Below, in pieces: positions 6,260 to 7,020 of a DNA stretch of 7,020 nucleotides. Position numbers and translations under genes: made by a program. Origin of the DNA: Opitutales bacterium (lineage in GTDB: Bacteria > Verrucomicrobiota > Verrucomicrobiia > Opitutales > JAIRKQ01). The stretch's first letter is position 1; each line of letters begins with the position of its first letter. Under the pieces are notes generated by a model. The model was not told where the DNA came from, searched no databases, and worked only from the letters and a program-made list of their open reading frames with translations. Location of the stretch: NCBI GenBank assembly GCA_029059365.1, contig JAIDVZ010000180.1:1-7020 (forward strand). Reading direction: 5' to 3'.

Positions 6260-6997
6260 ATGGTTATGGTCAAGATCGATAGAACGAAAGAATCAATCTC
6301 TGAATCTTCCAGAGGGAGAGATGATGGATTACGCAGGGTAAACGATGACGAAGTGTCCAGATTTAATGCTGTATTTTCCAAAAAAAGATCTTCTGATAAA
6401 CATAAAAATTCTAAAGAGGATGAGAATGATGAGGATATTTCGAAAAATCGTGGTGCTTTAGGCGGCTCTCTATCAGATGTTGAGGTAAAGAACAATAATC
6501 AGAATTCTGATGCATGTGCTGGCGTCGTACCCGGGGATACGATTCTCAAAAATTTGCATAAATCCAGTGAATTTCATCACAGTGAAAGTATAAGTGCATA
6601 TGCCGCAAAGACAGAGGCGATACAAACAATCGGTGGTAAGATTGTGGAGCGTATTATCGCCTCAAATGAGGCACTGAATGCCAAGCAAGAGGTCCGCATT
6701 TTTTTGAGAGATGATATATTACCGCAAACGGAAATTAGGATTACAAAGGAAGGTACCGATATTTTGGAGGTGGATTTTTATACCCGTTCGGATACTTCAG
6801 CTGCATTTTTGTACGCTAATCAAGTTGGGTTGCGTGATCATTTACTGAATAATTTGAACAACATTAGGGATGTTGAAATCGATATACACCGAGAATCGGC
6901 AGATAACGAGCCAGGCGATGGTCGATCAAAACAGGAATATGTCGGTGATTATGACGATGATAATGATAAGAATAAAAAGGCCTCCAAAAAGGAATGA
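6260..6997 (+). CDS. sctP: SctP, needle-length regulator and substrate-switch protein (short form)
   Basis: SctP measures needle length and switches export from early to late substrates through a C-terminal T3S4 domain that touches SctU. The 245-residue protein has a hydrophilic N-terminal half (1-105) rich in Ser, Asp, Lys and Asn, probably extended, with a small aromatic motif EVSRFNAVFSKK (31-42) of the type seen near the start of SctP/HrpP proteins. Residues 120-210 look like the T3S4/FliK-like fold: a helix (TIGGKIVERIIAS), strands QEVRIFLRDDILPQTEIRI and ILEVDFYTR, then helix LRDHLLNNLN and strand DVEIDI. A charged tail follows. The protein is about half the length of Yersinia YscP. Assignment rests on this layout plus position between sctO and the probable sctQ. 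ATG 6266 is an alternative start two codons later, and its spacing from the GTGGGG before it is better. Confidence 0.82.
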   Translation: MVMVKIDRTKESISESSRGRDDGLRRVNDDEVSRFNAVFSKKRSSDKHKNSKEDENDEDISKNRGALGGSLSDVEVKNNNQNSDACAGVVPGDTILKNLHKSSEFHHSESISAYAAKTEAIQTIGGKIVERIIASNEALNAKQEVRIFLRDDILPQTEIRITKEGTDILEVDFYTRSDTSAAFLYANQVGLRDHLLNNLNNIRDVEIDIHRESADNEPGDGRSKQEYVGDYDDDNDKNKKASKKE

Positions 6998-7020
6998 TTT
7001 TTATTGTATCTGAAAAATAC
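6994..7020 (+). CDS. sctQ: Probable start of sctQ (partial, cut by the window edge)
   Basis: An ATG at 6994 overlaps the sctP stop in the arrangement ATGA and opens a frame reading MIFIVSEKY to the right edge. AAGGA stands directly before it, which is too close for an ideal ribosome site. TTG at 7004, in another frame and ten bases after AAGGA, is an alternative start. Only nine codons are visible, so the product cannot be recognised from sequence. SctQ, the C-ring/sorting-platform protein, is expected here because sctQ follows sctP in Ysc- and Bsc-type operons. Confidence 0.4.

Noticed and set aside
2149..6997. Assignment to Chlamydiae because of the OTU gene and T3SS
   Set aside because: The continuous J-K-L-N-O-P order and the YscJ-like SctJ sequence do not fit the chlamydial split clusters; not fully excluded.

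Overview
The window is a piece of an AT-rich bacterial genome carrying the first part of a type III secretion (T3SS) operon, with candidate effector genes pointing away from it. The plus-strand order is birA, sctJ, sctK, sctL, sctN, sctO, sctP and probably the first codons of sctQ at the right edge. The contiguous order J-K-L-N-O-P-Q is like the bsc locus of Bordetella, and SctJ reads like the Ysc-type proteins of Proteobacteria. It is unlike Chlamydia, where cdsJ/cdsL and cdsN lie in separate clusters. My best guess is a host-associated proteobacterium with an AT-rich genome living in or on eukaryotic cells. This is inference; the window holds no rRNA or other reliable taxonomic marker.

Left part (1-1343, minus strand): two genes face left. 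The upstream one (462-1343) encodes a 293-residue protein with the cysteine, central and histidine motifs of an OTU-family cysteine protease (deubiquitinase fold). The second starts with GTG at 373 and runs off the left edge. Its 124 visible residues are Ser/Asn/Pro/Thr-rich, look disordered and contain no internal Met. An OTU protein beside a T3SS operon suggests secreted effectors. The 88 bases between them (374-461) are almost pure A+T, with no clear promoter or T-tailed terminator.

Middle (1344-2148): a very compact divergent region separates the OTU gene from birA, a stand-alone biotin-protein ligase without the DNA-binding N-terminal domain. A near-consensus sigma-70-type promoter for the OTU gene (TTGACT, 16 bases, TACAAT) occupies nearly all of it. 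Its -35 box touches the birA start codon, and the predicted transcript would begin almost at the OTU start codon. A second promoter candidate lies at the end of birA, just before sctJ, and shares the 10-mer ATTGACTGTT with the first.

Right part (2149-7020): the T3SS genes are tightly packed, with overlaps of 13, 8, 1 and probably 4 bases, as expected for one translationally coupled operon. SctJ is the lipoprotein of the inner-membrane ring. SctK, SctL and probably SctQ form the cytosolic sorting platform. SctN is the ATPase, SctO its central stalk, and SctP the needle-length and substrate-switch protein. The operon continues beyond the window.
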